From Pseudomonadota bacterium (GTDB lineage Bacteria > Desulfobacterota > Binatia > UBA9968), in NCBI GenBank assembly GCA_021324155.1, contig JAJPJQ010000042.1:62001-126000 (forward strand): a stretch of 64,000 bases of DNA, given 5' to 3'. Position numbers and translations under genes: made by a program. The notes beneath the pieces are model-generated. The model was given only the letters and a program-made list of their open reading frames with translations. It had not been told where the DNA came from and ran no database searches. Position 1 is the stretch's first letter, and each line of letters begins with the position of its first letter. Below are positions 1-7,696 of the stretch, piece after piece.

Positions 1-1
1 C

Positions 2-241
2 GAGCGGCGCGCGGACAGCATCGAGCTGATCAGCCGCATCTTCAAAATGGACCGCGACATCGCGCACAAGTCCTATGATTTCATCGCGTCGTTTTTCAGC
101 CGCGACGCGCGCATTCAGCCGGAGGCGGTAAAGCGGCTGATGGCGCTGGAAAAGGAAGCGGGAGGCGTGAAAGACGACGTCGAGGTATCTCAGATCGCCG
201 ATCTGTCGCTCGTCGAGGAGGTGCTCAAAGGCCCGAAATAG
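2..241 (+). CDS. ABC transporter substrate-binding protein, C-terminal fragment (NMT1/SsuA-like)
   Basis: The frame is open from the window edge to a TAG stop, so this is the last ~79 residues of a longer gene; the first ATG (base 47) is internal. The visible part is helical and ends in the pattern SQIADLSLVEEV. It lines up with the end of the complete substrate-binding protein at 56386-57390 (a SYD..A..F/Y segment, then a D.S.VEE. tail). Family members bind a small ligand in the periplasm and deliver it to an ABC permease. No permease or ATPase is visible here. The class assignment rests on this C-terminal resemblance only. Confidence 0.6.
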   Translation, partial: ERRADSIELISRIFKMDRDIAHKSYDFIASFFSRDARIQPEAVKRLMALEKEAGGVKDDVEVSQIADLSLVEEVLKGPK

Positions 242-1213
242 TCACTGCTCCCATTCCGGATCGGGAACGAGGATGTGCGGAAAGACCATCAGCATCTCGA
301 GCGACTGGCTAAAGCCGTCGAGACCCGGGAAGAGCGTCGCGCGATTTAAGTTCATGCGCTGAAGGCGCTGCATGATGGTTTTTCTAAGCTGCGGGTCGTT
401 CTTGATGATGAACTTGATGAGGTTGCCGGAGAAATCCTTCTTGCCGTTCTTATCCCCCGCCAGCGCCTCCAGATTCGCCTCGAAGGAGGACGAGATGTCG
501 CCGGGACAGAGAAACAGCCCTTGCTGCAGGACGAGGCGCTCATTCAGCCGGTAAGGATTGATCGGAAAGACGAAGCGCTTGCCGGCCTGAAACGCGTCGC
601 GAAAGGTCTCGCGCCTCGTCACGTTGGGATCGTTGCCGCCGTACTCGCTGTCGATCATTTGCGAAACGTCGTTGAGCTGCGCCTTCACGCGCTGGCGGAT
701 CCAGCGCGAATCGAGCGCCCACACCACGCATTCCTTTTCCGATTCCTCCACCGCGAAATAGACGGCGACCCAAAACGAATACGTCCAGTCGAGGAGGCGC
801 GTCGGCGCGCCGTAATGCTGCATGAGCGCGAGCCACTCCATGATATTCGCCTCGCCGGGAACGGCCATTGTGTAATGGTGGCACTGACGCTTGAAGCGCC
901 TGAGCAAGCCGCCCTCGATCGCGGATGCGCTGTGCGTCTTGTCGGGAGCGTCCAGGCCTTCCTTCAAGGTCGGCTGCAATAGCGCCCGCTTGGACTCCTT
1001 GTCGAGCGGCGCGTTGACGTTCAGGCCGAACTTGAAGATCGCGCGCTGGAGCTTGGTCTCGAAATCCCACGAGCTGTTTTTGTACCCGCGGAAGATCCAT
1101 TGCTTATTGTGGTTTTGGTCGGTGCTCGGCTCGAGCAGCTGCTTGAAGCAGCGGTCGAGGTCGTCGAGCGACTCGATGCGGTCTTCCACAAAGATGTGGC
1201 GTTTGCTGTCCAT
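242..1213 (-). CDS. FRG domain-containing protein
   Basis: A 323-residue soluble protein. It carries the family's name-giving motif WIFRGYKNSSWDFET near residues 39-53 and the second conserved block QHYGAPTRLLDWT at 132-144, which define the FRG domain (DUF-type, function not established). FRG proteins occur sporadically in bacteria, some beside defence or toxin genes. Here the gene sits alone, starting back-to-back with a glycoside hydrolase on the other strand and abutting the stop of the upstream plus-strand gene, so context gives no function. No signal peptide or membrane segment is seen. Domain call confident; role unknown. Confidence 0.85.
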   Translation of the reverse strand: MDSKRHIFVEDRIESLDDLDRCFKQLLEPSTDQNHNKQWIFRGYKNSSWDFETKLQRAIFKFGLNVNAPLDKESKRALLQPTLKEGLDAPDKTHSASAIEGGLLRRFKRQCHHYTMAVPGEANIMEWLALMQHYGAPTRLLDWTYSFWVAVYFAVEESEKECVVWALDSRWIRQRVKAQLNDVSQMIDSEYGGNDPNVTRRETFRDAFQAGKRFVFPINPYRLNERLVLQQGLFLCPGDISSSFEANLEALAGDKNGKKDFSGNLIKFIIKNDPQLRKTIMQRLQRMNLNRATLFPGLDGFSQSLEMLMVFPHILVPDPEWEQ

Positions 1214-1240
1214 AGAGAGGCGGCGCTTCCGTTACAGTAG

Positions 1241-1269
1241 ATTCTCCACTTATCCGGCGCGCCCGTCAA
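1241..1269 (-). promoter_or_regulatory. Possible sigma-70 promoter of the FRG gene
   Basis: On the minus strand TTGACG (1269-1264) is followed after 17 bases by GAGAAT (1246-1241), about 30 bases before the FRG start codon. The -35 matches 5 of 6 and the -10 matches 4 of 6 consensus positions. Prediction from sequence only. Confidence 0.35.
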
Positions 1270-1336
1270 CTCCAGATCCGCAGGAGCGGCTTCTCAACGC
1301 GCTTCGCGGTGCTAAACTACAACGGTTCGCTGCGGT

Positions 1337-2704
1337 ATGAGATCGATCGTTATAGAACCGGCGCTCCGGCGGCTTGCCGTCGTCATCGTCACTCTCATAT
1401 TAGCGGCGGGGCTGTCCTCCGATGGCCCGGCTAAGGCGCCGCCGTTCGGCCGCTCCGACACCCTTGTCACAAAAAAAGTCTCGTTCGCGGTCCTCGACGA
1501 CTACGACAAGGGCGACGACCTCGCCGAAGTCGCCAAAGATTTCGCGCTCATGAAGCAGCTCGGCATCGACACGATGCGAACCAGCTTCGGCTGGGACGAT
1601 TACGAGCCCCAGCGCGGCCAGTACGACTTCGACTGGCTCAAGCGCTTCGTCGCGCTCGCCGCGAAAAACGGCATCAAGCTTCGGCCGTACATCGGCTACA
1701 CGCCGAAATGGGCCGGAAAGCCCGGCGCGGACAAGGAAGACTGGAACAACGCGCCCGCCGACCCGCGCGATTGGTACAACTTCGTCTACAACCTCGTTCG
1801 CGCTCTGCAGCCTTACGGCAACGTCATATCGTACGAAATCTACAACGAGGAGAACGCGCGGCTGTGGTGGGACGGCTCGATCGATGAATATATGGAGACG
1901 TTAAAGACGGGCTATCTCGCCGTCAAGGCCGTCGATCCGCGGCTAGACGTTCTGATCGGCGGCTTCGTCTTCCCCGACGCGAACTGGATGTACGCGATCA
2001 CGCGCGCCGGATATGCGCGCTACTACGATATCGCCGCGTTTCATGCCTACCCGGAGACTTGGAGCGAGCCGGGCACGGCGGTCGAGAATTACCTCGACGA
2101 GCGCTACCGCGACTATTTCGTCGCCTACGACAAGAAACTCGGCGAACACGAGCCGATATGGATCAACGAGATGGGCTTTGCGACCACCCCAGGCAAGAGC
2201 GAACGGCAGCAGGCCGAATGGTGGGCGCGCGCGGTGAGCACGTTTCTGGCCGATCCGCAGATCGAGCACATCGGCGTATACGAGATCAAAGATCGGACGC
2301 CCGAGACGAAAGTCATCGGCGATGCGCCCAATTATTATCTCGGCTTGACATATAAGGACCGCAAAGAGAAGCTCGCATTCTCCACGGTAAAAATGCTCTC
2401 GAGCCTCCTGAACACCGAAAAGCTGACGGTCGCCGACGCCGATGCCGCCGTTACGGTCGTCGGCGGCAGGCAGGGAAATCTTTACCATCATCTCTTCCGG
2501 CGTCCCGACGGCAAGCAGGTTTTGTTCGTCTACGATAAGGCGGCGGCTCCCGCGGTCGATGTCGCACTGAAAAGGCCGGGAAAAACGGCGTATCGATACG
2601 ATCTAAGCGGAGCGGCTGCGCGCTACGATCGCTTCGACGGCCGCATGCTCCGCGGCGTGCGGCTCGCCGCCGGCGATGTTGCGATCTTCCGCATCGATCC
2701 GTAG
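1337..2704 (+). CDS. Exported glycoside hydrolase, clan GH-A type
   Basis: A 455-residue protein with an N-terminal hydrophobic signal (about residues 10-26) and then a TIM-barrel hydrolase domain. The early block D.MRTSFGWDDYEP is typical of clan GH-A enzymes (GH5, GH39, GH42-like). A probable acid/base Glu lies in SYEIYNEEN (E171) and a probable nucleophile Glu in IWINEMGF (E278), about 107 residues apart as in GH-A retaining enzymes. The C-terminal ~80 residues look like a small beta domain. Substrate cannot be told from sequence. It likely acts in the periplasm or outside the cell on a polysaccharide. No other carbohydrate genes are nearby. No clear ribosome site precedes the ATG. Confidence 0.8.
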   Translation: MRSIVIEPALRRLAVVIVTLILAAGLSSDGPAKAPPFGRSDTLVTKKVSFAVLDDYDKGDDLAEVAKDFALMKQLGIDTMRTSFGWDDYEPQRGQYDFDWLKRFVALAAKNGIKLRPYIGYTPKWAGKPGADKEDWNNAPADPRDWYNFVYNLVRALQPYGNVISYEIYNEENARLWWDGSIDEYMETLKTGYLAVKAVDPRLDVLIGGFVFPDANWMYAITRAGYARYYDIAAFHAYPETWSEPGTAVENYLDERYRDYFVAYDKKLGEHEPIWINEMGFATTPGKSERQQAEWWARAVSTFLADPQIEHIGVYEIKDRTPETKVIGDAPNYYLGLTYKDRKEKLAFSTVKMLSSLLNTEKLTVADADAAVTVVGGRQGNLYHHLFRRPDGKQVLFVYDKAAAPAVDVALKRPGKTAYRYDLSGAAARYDRFDGRMLRGVRLAAGDVAIFRIDP

Positions 2705-2716
2705 ACTCGACCGGGT

Positions 2717-2944
2717 ATGCCGCTGTCCGATTGGCTCACCTCGCTGGGATTGGCGATCAACTTTGCGGGCGCCTATTTCCTTCTCGCGGCGACGAGAATC
2801 TCGGAAGAGGCGCATACCTGGCCGCGGGAAATCCGATGGCTCGGCAAGCTACTTGAGGTGAATGCGCCGCGCCCGTCACTGTGGGGGCTCGGCTGCTTGC
2901 TAGTAGGATTTTTTTTTCAATTTTTGGGCGTGCTCGTCCGCTGA
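2717..2944 (+). CDS. Small two-helix membrane protein, unknown
   Basis: A 75-residue frame starting 12 bases after the hydrolase stop. It has two hydrophobic stretches (about residues 8-25 and 54-73) separated by a charged loop (TRISEEAHTWPREIR), the pattern of a small inner-membrane hairpin protein. Its last 45 bases overlap, tail to tail, the end of the pseudouridine synthase on the other strand. No convincing ribosome site precedes the ATG; translation may be coupled to the gene upstream. I do not recognise a family. The hydrophobic pattern favours a real gene over chance. Confidence 0.5.
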   Translation: MPLSDWLTSLGLAINFAGAYFLLAATRISEEAHTWPREIRWLGKLLEVNAPRPSLWGLGCLLVGFFFQFLGVLVR

Positions 2945-3670
2945 GGCTGGCAGACCGACGATCTTTCGCAGGGCCGATACTTCCTGAGACAGCAGCTGCC
3001 GGTACTCGCCCGCCGCGAGCGAGCCCAGCCGCAAAGGCCCCATGCGGATGCGCACGAGGCGCTCGACGAAGAAACCGAGCGCCTGAAACATCCGCCTGAC
3101 CTCGCGATAGCGGCCTTCGTGAAGTTCGATTTCGAGCCAGGTTTTTTTGCTCAGCGCCTCGGTGATTTTCACCCGTGCCGGCGCCGTCCAGCCGTCTTCC
3201 AGCCGAATGCCTTTGCGCAGCCGCTCCAAGTCCTCCTCCGAGGGCCGGCCGCTGATCTTGACACTGTAAACTTTTTTGACTTCATAGCGGGGGTGCATGA
3301 GCTTTTGCGCGAGCTCGCCGTCGTTGGTGAGAAGCAGCAGCCCCGACGAGTTGAAGTCGAGTCTCCCAACGGGAAAGAGATGGCCCTTCGCCCCGAGGCC
3401 TTCAAGCCAGCCTCCCAAGTCCGGCCGCCCCTGCGGGTCGCGCAGCGACGTAATCATGCCAGGCGGCTTGTGCAAGAGTACATAGCGCAGCGCCGGACGC
3501 GCGATCAGCTTGCCGTCGACTTTGATCTTGTCTTTAGTCGCGTCGGCCTGCGTGCCGAGCTTGGTGACGACCGCGCCGTTGACTGTCACGCGTCCTTGCT
3601 GAATCCACTTCTCCGCCTCACGGCGCGACGCGACGCCGGCGCGGGCGAGAATCTTCTGCAGGCGCTCCAT
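2900..3670 (-). CDS. rluB: rRNA pseudouridine synthase, RsuA/RluB/E/F family
   Basis: A 256-residue enzyme converting a specific uridine in rRNA to pseudouridine. An S4 RNA-binding domain fills residues 1-60 (LQKILARAGVASRREAE). The catalytic domain carries HKPPG and the family motif GRLDFNSSGLLLLTNDG with the catalytic aspartate at D105. EVRRMF and VRIRMGPL blocks close the fold. The lysine-rich tail is short, unlike the long basic tail of E. coli RluB, so target specificity (RluB- or RsuA-like) is not certain. It is the last gene of the scpA-scpB group, a common arrangement (scpA-scpB-rluB). Confidence 0.9.
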   Translation of the reverse strand: MERLQKILARAGVASRREAEKWIQQGRVTVNGAVVTKLGTQADATKDKIKVDGKLIARPALRYVLLHKPPGMITSLRDPQGRPDLGGWLEGLGAKGHLFPVGRLDFNSSGLLLLTNDGELAQKLMHPRYEVKKVYSVKISGRPSEEDLERLRKGIRLEDGWTAPARVKITEALSKKTWLEIELHEGRYREVRRMFQALGFFVERLVRIRMGPLRLGSLAAGEYRQLLSQEVSALRKIVGLPASADEHAQKLKKKSY

Positions 3671-3712
3671 AAAATGGTGAAGAGTGAGGCTGAGGATGAG
3701 CAGTCCGCTCGT

Positions 3713-4327
3713 TTATTCTTCCGTATTTATCTTATCGTTGTTCTCCTCACTGCTCACTGACTCACTCCCCACGACGGCGGCTTCTTCTTCGCGAGGTACG
3801 GGCAGCGTCATCTCTTCCATCTCTTTTAGCGTGGGGAGCTGGCTCAAATCTTTCAAGTTGAAGAGCTGGAGAAATTCAGACGTGGTCCCGTAAAGAAACG
3901 GCCGCCCCGCGACGTCCTTGCGCGCGACGATACGGATGAGTCTGCGGTCGAGGAGCGTCGCGACTACGCCGTCAACGTCAACGCCGCGGATCGCTTCCAT
4001 CTCCGCGCGCGTGATCGGCTGCTTGTAGGCGATGATCGCGAGCGTTTCGAGCGTGGCTTTGCTCATGCGCGCCGGCCGGTCGCGATAGAGCTTCTTAACC
4101 CAATCCGCGTTCTCCCGCGCGGTTCTCATCTGATATCCGCCGGCGACCTCCGAGAGACGGAAGCCGCGCCCGGCGGCATCGTATTCGGACTGCATTTCCG
4201 CAAGTGCCGCGGCGATCTCCTTGCGCTCCGCACCGTCTATGACTTCTGCCAGACGCATGACCGTCAGCGGCATGTCGGAAGCGAAGAGAAGGCTTTCCAA
4301 AATCGACTTCAGTTGATCATGCTCCAT
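3713..4327 (-). CDS. scpB: Segregation and condensation protein B (ScpB)
   Basis: A 204-residue protein of the SMC-ScpA-ScpB condensin complex, which compacts and segregates the chromosome. Two winged-helix regions are visible: residues 1-80 (LKSILESLLFASDMPLT) and 85-160, containing the ScpB block LETLAIIAYKQPITRAE.E.IRGV. The acidic tail (EEEAAVVGSESVSSEENND) is disordered and lineage-specific. Its start overlaps the 3' end of scpA by 11 bases, so the pair is almost certainly co-translated. Confidence 0.95.
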   Translation of the reverse strand: MEHDQLKSILESLLFASDMPLTVMRLAEVIDGAERKEIAAALAEMQSEYDAAGRGFRLSEVAGGYQMRTARENADWVKKLYRDRPARMSKATLETLAIIAYKQPITRAEMEAIRGVDVDGVVATLLDRRLIRIVARKDVAGRPFLYGTTSEFLQLFNLKDLSQLPTLKEMEEMTLPVPREEEAAVVGSESVSSEENNDKINTEE

Positions 4328-5084
4328 TGCCGTCTTCCTCTATAGCCGCGCCGGCCATTTTTTGCTGCGCTTCGCCCAGCGGCGCCGCCGGGGCGATGAC
4401 GATCGGCCCCGCTGTCTCTTCCTGCCAGATCTTGACCGCGCGGATCTTGACAAGCTCAAGCATAGCGAGAAACGTTACGATCACGTCGAGCCGCGACACA
4501 GCGCCGGCGAAAAGCTCCTGAAAAACGATCTGGCCGCGGCGGTGGAGGTCGTCGAGCAACAGACTCATCTTTTCTCTGACCGAAACGGTCTCCAAAACCA
4601 CCTGATGCGCGAAGTCTTTGGGCAACCGCTCGAGCACCGTCCGCAGCGCGCTGATGAGATCGAACAATGAGACGCTCTCAAAGCCCACCGTTTCGACGTG
4701 CGCCGGCGGTTCAGGCGTGCGCGCGAACACGTCGCGCCGCAAGACGTCGCGGCGCTCGAGCTCGCCGGCTGCCTCCTTGAACCTTTGGTATTCGAGCAGG
4801 CGCCGCACGAGCTCGTCGCGCGGGTCGCCGCCCTCCTCCTCGTCGACGTCCGCTTCATCCGGCGGCAGCAGCATGCGCGATTTGATTTGGACCAGCGTGG
4901 CGGCCATGACCAGAAACTCGCCGGCCACATCGAGATCGAGGTATTCCATCAGCTCGAGTGTTTCGAGGTATTGCTCGGTGATGACCGCGATGGGAATGTC
5001 CGTAATGCTCACCTCGTTCTTCTTGATGAGATGCAGCAGCAGATCGAGAGGGCCTTCGAAGATTTCGAGCTGGAATTTGTTCAT
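4317..5084 (-). CDS. scpA: Segregation and condensation protein A (ScpA)
   Basis: A 255-residue kleisin that bridges SMC heads and binds ScpB. The N-terminus has the hallmark FEGPLDLLLHLIKKNEVSITDIPI, then the helix EYLDLDVAGEFLVMAATLVQIKSRMLLP. The C-terminal winged-helix region (VTFLAMLELVKIRAVKIWQEE) contacts the SMC head. The middle is acidic and variable. The gene overlaps scpB downstream and shares an ATGA start/stop with trpS upstream (5081-5084), indicating one transcript. Confidence 0.95.
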   Translation of the reverse strand: MNKFQLEIFEGPLDLLLHLIKKNEVSITDIPIAVITEQYLETLELMEYLDLDVAGEFLVMAATLVQIKSRMLLPPDEADVDEEEGGDPRDELVRRLLEYQRFKEAAGELERRDVLRRDVFARTPEPPAHVETVGFESVSLFDLISALRTVLERLPKDFAHQVVLETVSVREKMSLLLDDLHRRGQIVFQELFAGAVSRLDVIVTFLAMLELVKIRAVKIWQEETAGPIVIAPAAPLGEAQQKMAGAAIEEDGNGA

Positions 5085-6058
5085 AGGCCCACCGCCGTTC
5101 GGACTTCGGTCATCGTTTCCTCGGCTTTCTGCGCTGCCGCGCGGTTGCCGCGCTCCAGAACTTCTTCAACATGGCCGGGGCGGTTTTCCAGAGCCGCGCG
5201 CCGCTCCCGGATCGGCTCTAGGTCCGCGATCACGTGCTTGATCATGATCTTCTTGCATTCGAGGCAGCCGATGCCTGCGGTGCGGCAGCCCTTCGTGACA
5301 TAATCGATCTCTTCCGGCGTGCAGTAGATTTTGTGCAGGTTGAAGGCCGGGCATTTCTCCGGCTCGCCGGGGTCCTTGCGCGTAACGCGCGCCGGATCGG
5401 TCATCATGCGCGAGAGCTTCTGGTCGATTTCTTTCGGCGCATCGGTGAGGAATACGGCGTTGTTATAGCTCTTGCTCATCTTCCGGCCGTCGAGGCCGGG
5501 AACCTTCGCCATCTCCGTCAAGAGAACGTCCGGCTCGGGAAAGACCGCTCCGTAAAACTGGTTGAAGCGGCGGACGATCTCGCGCGTCAACTCGACGTGC
5601 GGCGCCTGATCGATGCCGACCGGAACCTTGTTGGCCTTGTACATAACGATATCCGCCGCCTGCAGCACGGGGTAGCCCAAAAAACCGTAGGTCGAAAGGT
5701 CTTTCCCTTCGACCTCGCGCATCTGCTCCTTGTAAGTCGGATTGCGTTCGAGCCAGCCGAGCGGGGTGATCATCGATAGCAATAGGTGAAGCTCGGCGTG
5801 TTCTTTAATCGCCGACTGGCGAAAGATCACGGAGCGCTCCGGGTCGAGGCCGACGGCAAGCCAGTCGGCGACCATCTCGATGCCGCTCTGGCGCACGCCC
5901 TGCGGCGCGGCGTAATCGGTCGTGAGCGCGTGCCAATCGGCCACGAAAAAATAACAGCGATAGTCCTTCTGCAGCCGCACCCAGTTCCTGAGCGCGCCGT
6001 GCAGGTGTCCGAGATGCAGCCGCCCGGTCGGGCGCATACCGCTGACGATCGTGTCCAT
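5081..6058 (-). CDS. trpS: Tryptophanyl-tRNA synthetase, four-cysteine type
   Basis: A 325-residue class Ic aminoacyl-tRNA synthetase that charges tRNA-Trp. The HIGH-type signature HLGH is at residues 15-18 (RLHLGHLHGA) and KMSKS at 193-197. It carries cysteines C236, C258, C265 and C268 in the arrangement C-x21-C-x6-C-x2-C, close to the C-x22-C-x6-C-x2-C motif that holds a [4Fe-4S] cluster in Thermotoga TrpRS; an additional C246 lies between. Most bacterial TrpRS lack these. The gene is translationally coupled to scpA by an ATGA overlap and follows an M50 protease, a frequent pairing. Confidence 0.95.
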   Translation of the reverse strand: MDTIVSGMRPTGRLHLGHLHGALRNWVRLQKDYRCYFFVADWHALTTDYAAPQGVRQSGIEMVADWLAVGLDPERSVIFRQSAIKEHAELHLLLSMITPLGWLERNPTYKEQMREVEGKDLSTYGFLGYPVLQAADIVMYKANKVPVGIDQAPHVELTREIVRRFNQFYGAVFPEPDVLLTEMAKVPGLDGRKMSKSYNNAVFLTDAPKEIDQKLSRMMTDPARVTRKDPGEPEKCPAFNLHKIYCTPEEIDYVTKGCRTAGIGCLECKKIMIKHVIADLEPIRERRAALENRPGHVEEVLERGNRAAAQKAEETMTEVRTAVGL

Positions 6059-6070
6059 CTGTTCGTTCTA

Positions 6071-6715
6071 CTAGACCAGCAGCGCTCCCAAAATAGTCAG
6101 GATGAAGCGAACGACCGGCCCAAGGATGACGTCGATCGTGTGCGTCATCAGCAACAGGATGATGATCAAAAACCCGAACGGCTCGATGCGCGCGACTGCC
6201 GCGGAATAGGGATTCGGCAGTAGCCCGACGAGCACTCGCCCGCCGTCGAGCGGCGGAACCGGAAACAAATTGAACGACGCCAGCATGACATTGATGTTGA
6301 CGCTGCTCTGCGCCATGAGCGCTAAGGGGGTTGCAACCATCGCTGAATAAGCTGCGCTGTCGGCAAACTTGAAAATGTACAGGCTCACGAGCGCGAGCAG
6401 GATATTGGTCATCGGACCGGCGAGCGCTACCCAGATCATATCCTGCTTCGGCCGGCGCAGATTCTGGAAATTGACCGGCACCGGCCTCGCATAGCCGAAG
6501 ACAAACGGCGCGCCGCTCACGATCAGAATCGCGGGCAGCAGAATCGTGCCGAAGAGGTCGATGTGCGGAATCGGATTCAACGTGAGCCGCCCAAGGCGCG
6601 CGGCTGTCGGGTCGCCGAGCTTGTTCGCCACCCAGCCGTGTGCGACTTCATGAAAGATGACCCCGAGCAAGACCGGCACGGCCCATATCGCGATGTCGCG
6701 GATCGTTTCTTCCAT
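6071..6715 (-). CDS. Site-2 protease family membrane metallopeptidase (M50)
   Basis: A 214-residue integral membrane zinc protease. The zinc motif HEVAHGW (HExxH) lies in the first membrane segment near residue 22, and the third ligand motif NLFPVPPLDGGRVL comes later, as in RseP/SpoIVFB relatives. About five or six hydrophobic segments are visible. It lacks PDZ and CBS domains, matching the short group often found beside trpS and scpA. The substrate is unknown; related enzymes cleave transmembrane segments of regulatory proteins. It lies 12 bases upstream of trpS in the same direction. Confidence 0.9.
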   Translation of the reverse strand: MEETIRDIAIWAVPVLLGVIFHEVAHGWVANKLGDPTAARLGRLTLNPIPHIDLFGTILLPAILIVSGAPFVFGYARPVPVNFQNLRRPKQDMIWVALAGPMTNILLALVSLYIFKFADSAAYSAMVATPLALMAQSSVNINVMLASFNLFPVPPLDGGRVLVGLLPNPYSAAVARIEPFGFLIIILLLMTHTIDVILGPVVRFILTILGALLV

Positions 6716-6769
6716 GCGGGGATGGTTCGAAAATACGGCACAGTCGGTGAAAAGACAAGGAAAAAGTCC

Positions 6770-7696
6770 CTATTTTCTAGGCAGTTTGCGGCTATTGTTT
6801 TCCCTCGGATGGAACTTTTGATGGGCCCGCTTCAAATGATCGCGCGCAACGTGCGTGTAGATCTCGGTCGTCGCGATGTCGGCGTGGCCGAGCATGGACT
6901 GGACAGACCGCAGATCCGCGCCGTTTTCCAGGAGATGCGTCGCGAAAGAATGCCGCAGCGTGTGCGGCGTCACGCGCTTCTCGATGCCCGCCGCGAGCCG
7001 ATGCTGCCGGAGTCCTTTCCAGAAACCCTGCCGCGTCATCGGCTTACCGGAGCGCGTCACGAAGCAGTACTGGCTTTGCCGCCCGCGCAAAAACTTCGGC
7101 CTTACTTCCGTCAAATAGCGAAAAAGCGCTTCACGGGCCTCGCTTCCGAACGGCACCTGGCGGACCTTGGAGCCTTTGCCCTTCACGATCAGGTAATTTC
7201 CGTCGAGGTTCACCTGATGCACGAGCAGCAGGATCAGCTCCGTCACACGCAGACCGGAGGCGTACAGCAGCTCGAGCATGGCGCGGTCGCGCAGCCCGAG
7301 GGGCGTGGCTGGATCGGGCTGCGCGATCAGCTTACCGATGTCATCGCCGTCAAGAACGTTCGGCAGCTTGCGCGCGGCGGTGCGCTCGCTGATTTGCGGC
7401 AGCGGATTTTCTTGGATCAGCTGCTCCTTTTCGAGAAAGCGATAGAACTGCCGCATCGCAACTATAGCGCGAGCGATCGAGCGCGGTGCGAGCCTGCGTT
7501 TCCGTAAAGCGCCGACATACAGTCTCAGATCGATCTCGCGTGTCGCCGGCCAATTTTTCACGCCGCGGGCGCTTAAAAAGCCCGCGAGGCCGTTGAGATC
7601 GCGGCTATAAGCCTCGACGGTGTTCTGCGCGAGTCCTTTCTCAACGGCCAGCGTCTGTAGGAATGAGTCAATTTGCAGGCTGAGCGGCTCGTCCAT
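6770..7696 (-). CDS. xerD: Tyrosine recombinase XerD
   Basis: A 308-residue site-specific recombinase of the XerC/D type, which resolves chromosome dimers at dif. The N-terminal SAM-like core-binding domain occupies about residues 1-95 (FLQTLAVEKGLAQNTVEAYSRDL is typical). The catalytic residues are present: R in YASGLRVTEL, K in KGKGSKVRQVPF, HxxR in HTLRHSFATHLL, H in MLGHADIATTEIY and the nucleophile Y in the same block. Its start overlaps the glnD 3' end by 29 bases. XerD is preferred over XerC from the N-terminal sequence; a second Xer outside the window would settle this. Confidence 0.9.
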   Translation of the reverse strand: MDEPLSLQIDSFLQTLAVEKGLAQNTVEAYSRDLNGLAGFLSARGVKNWPATREIDLRLYVGALRKRRLAPRSIARAIVAMRQFYRFLEKEQLIQENPLPQISERTAARKLPNVLDGDDIGKLIAQPDPATPLGLRDRAMLELLYASGLRVTELILLLVHQVNLDGNYLIVKGKGSKVRQVPFGSEAREALFRYLTEVRPKFLRGRQSQYCFVTRSGKPMTRQGFWKGLRQHRLAAGIEKRVTPHTLRHSFATHLLENGADLRSVQSMLGHADIATTEIYTHVARDHLKRAHQKFHPRENNSRKLPRK

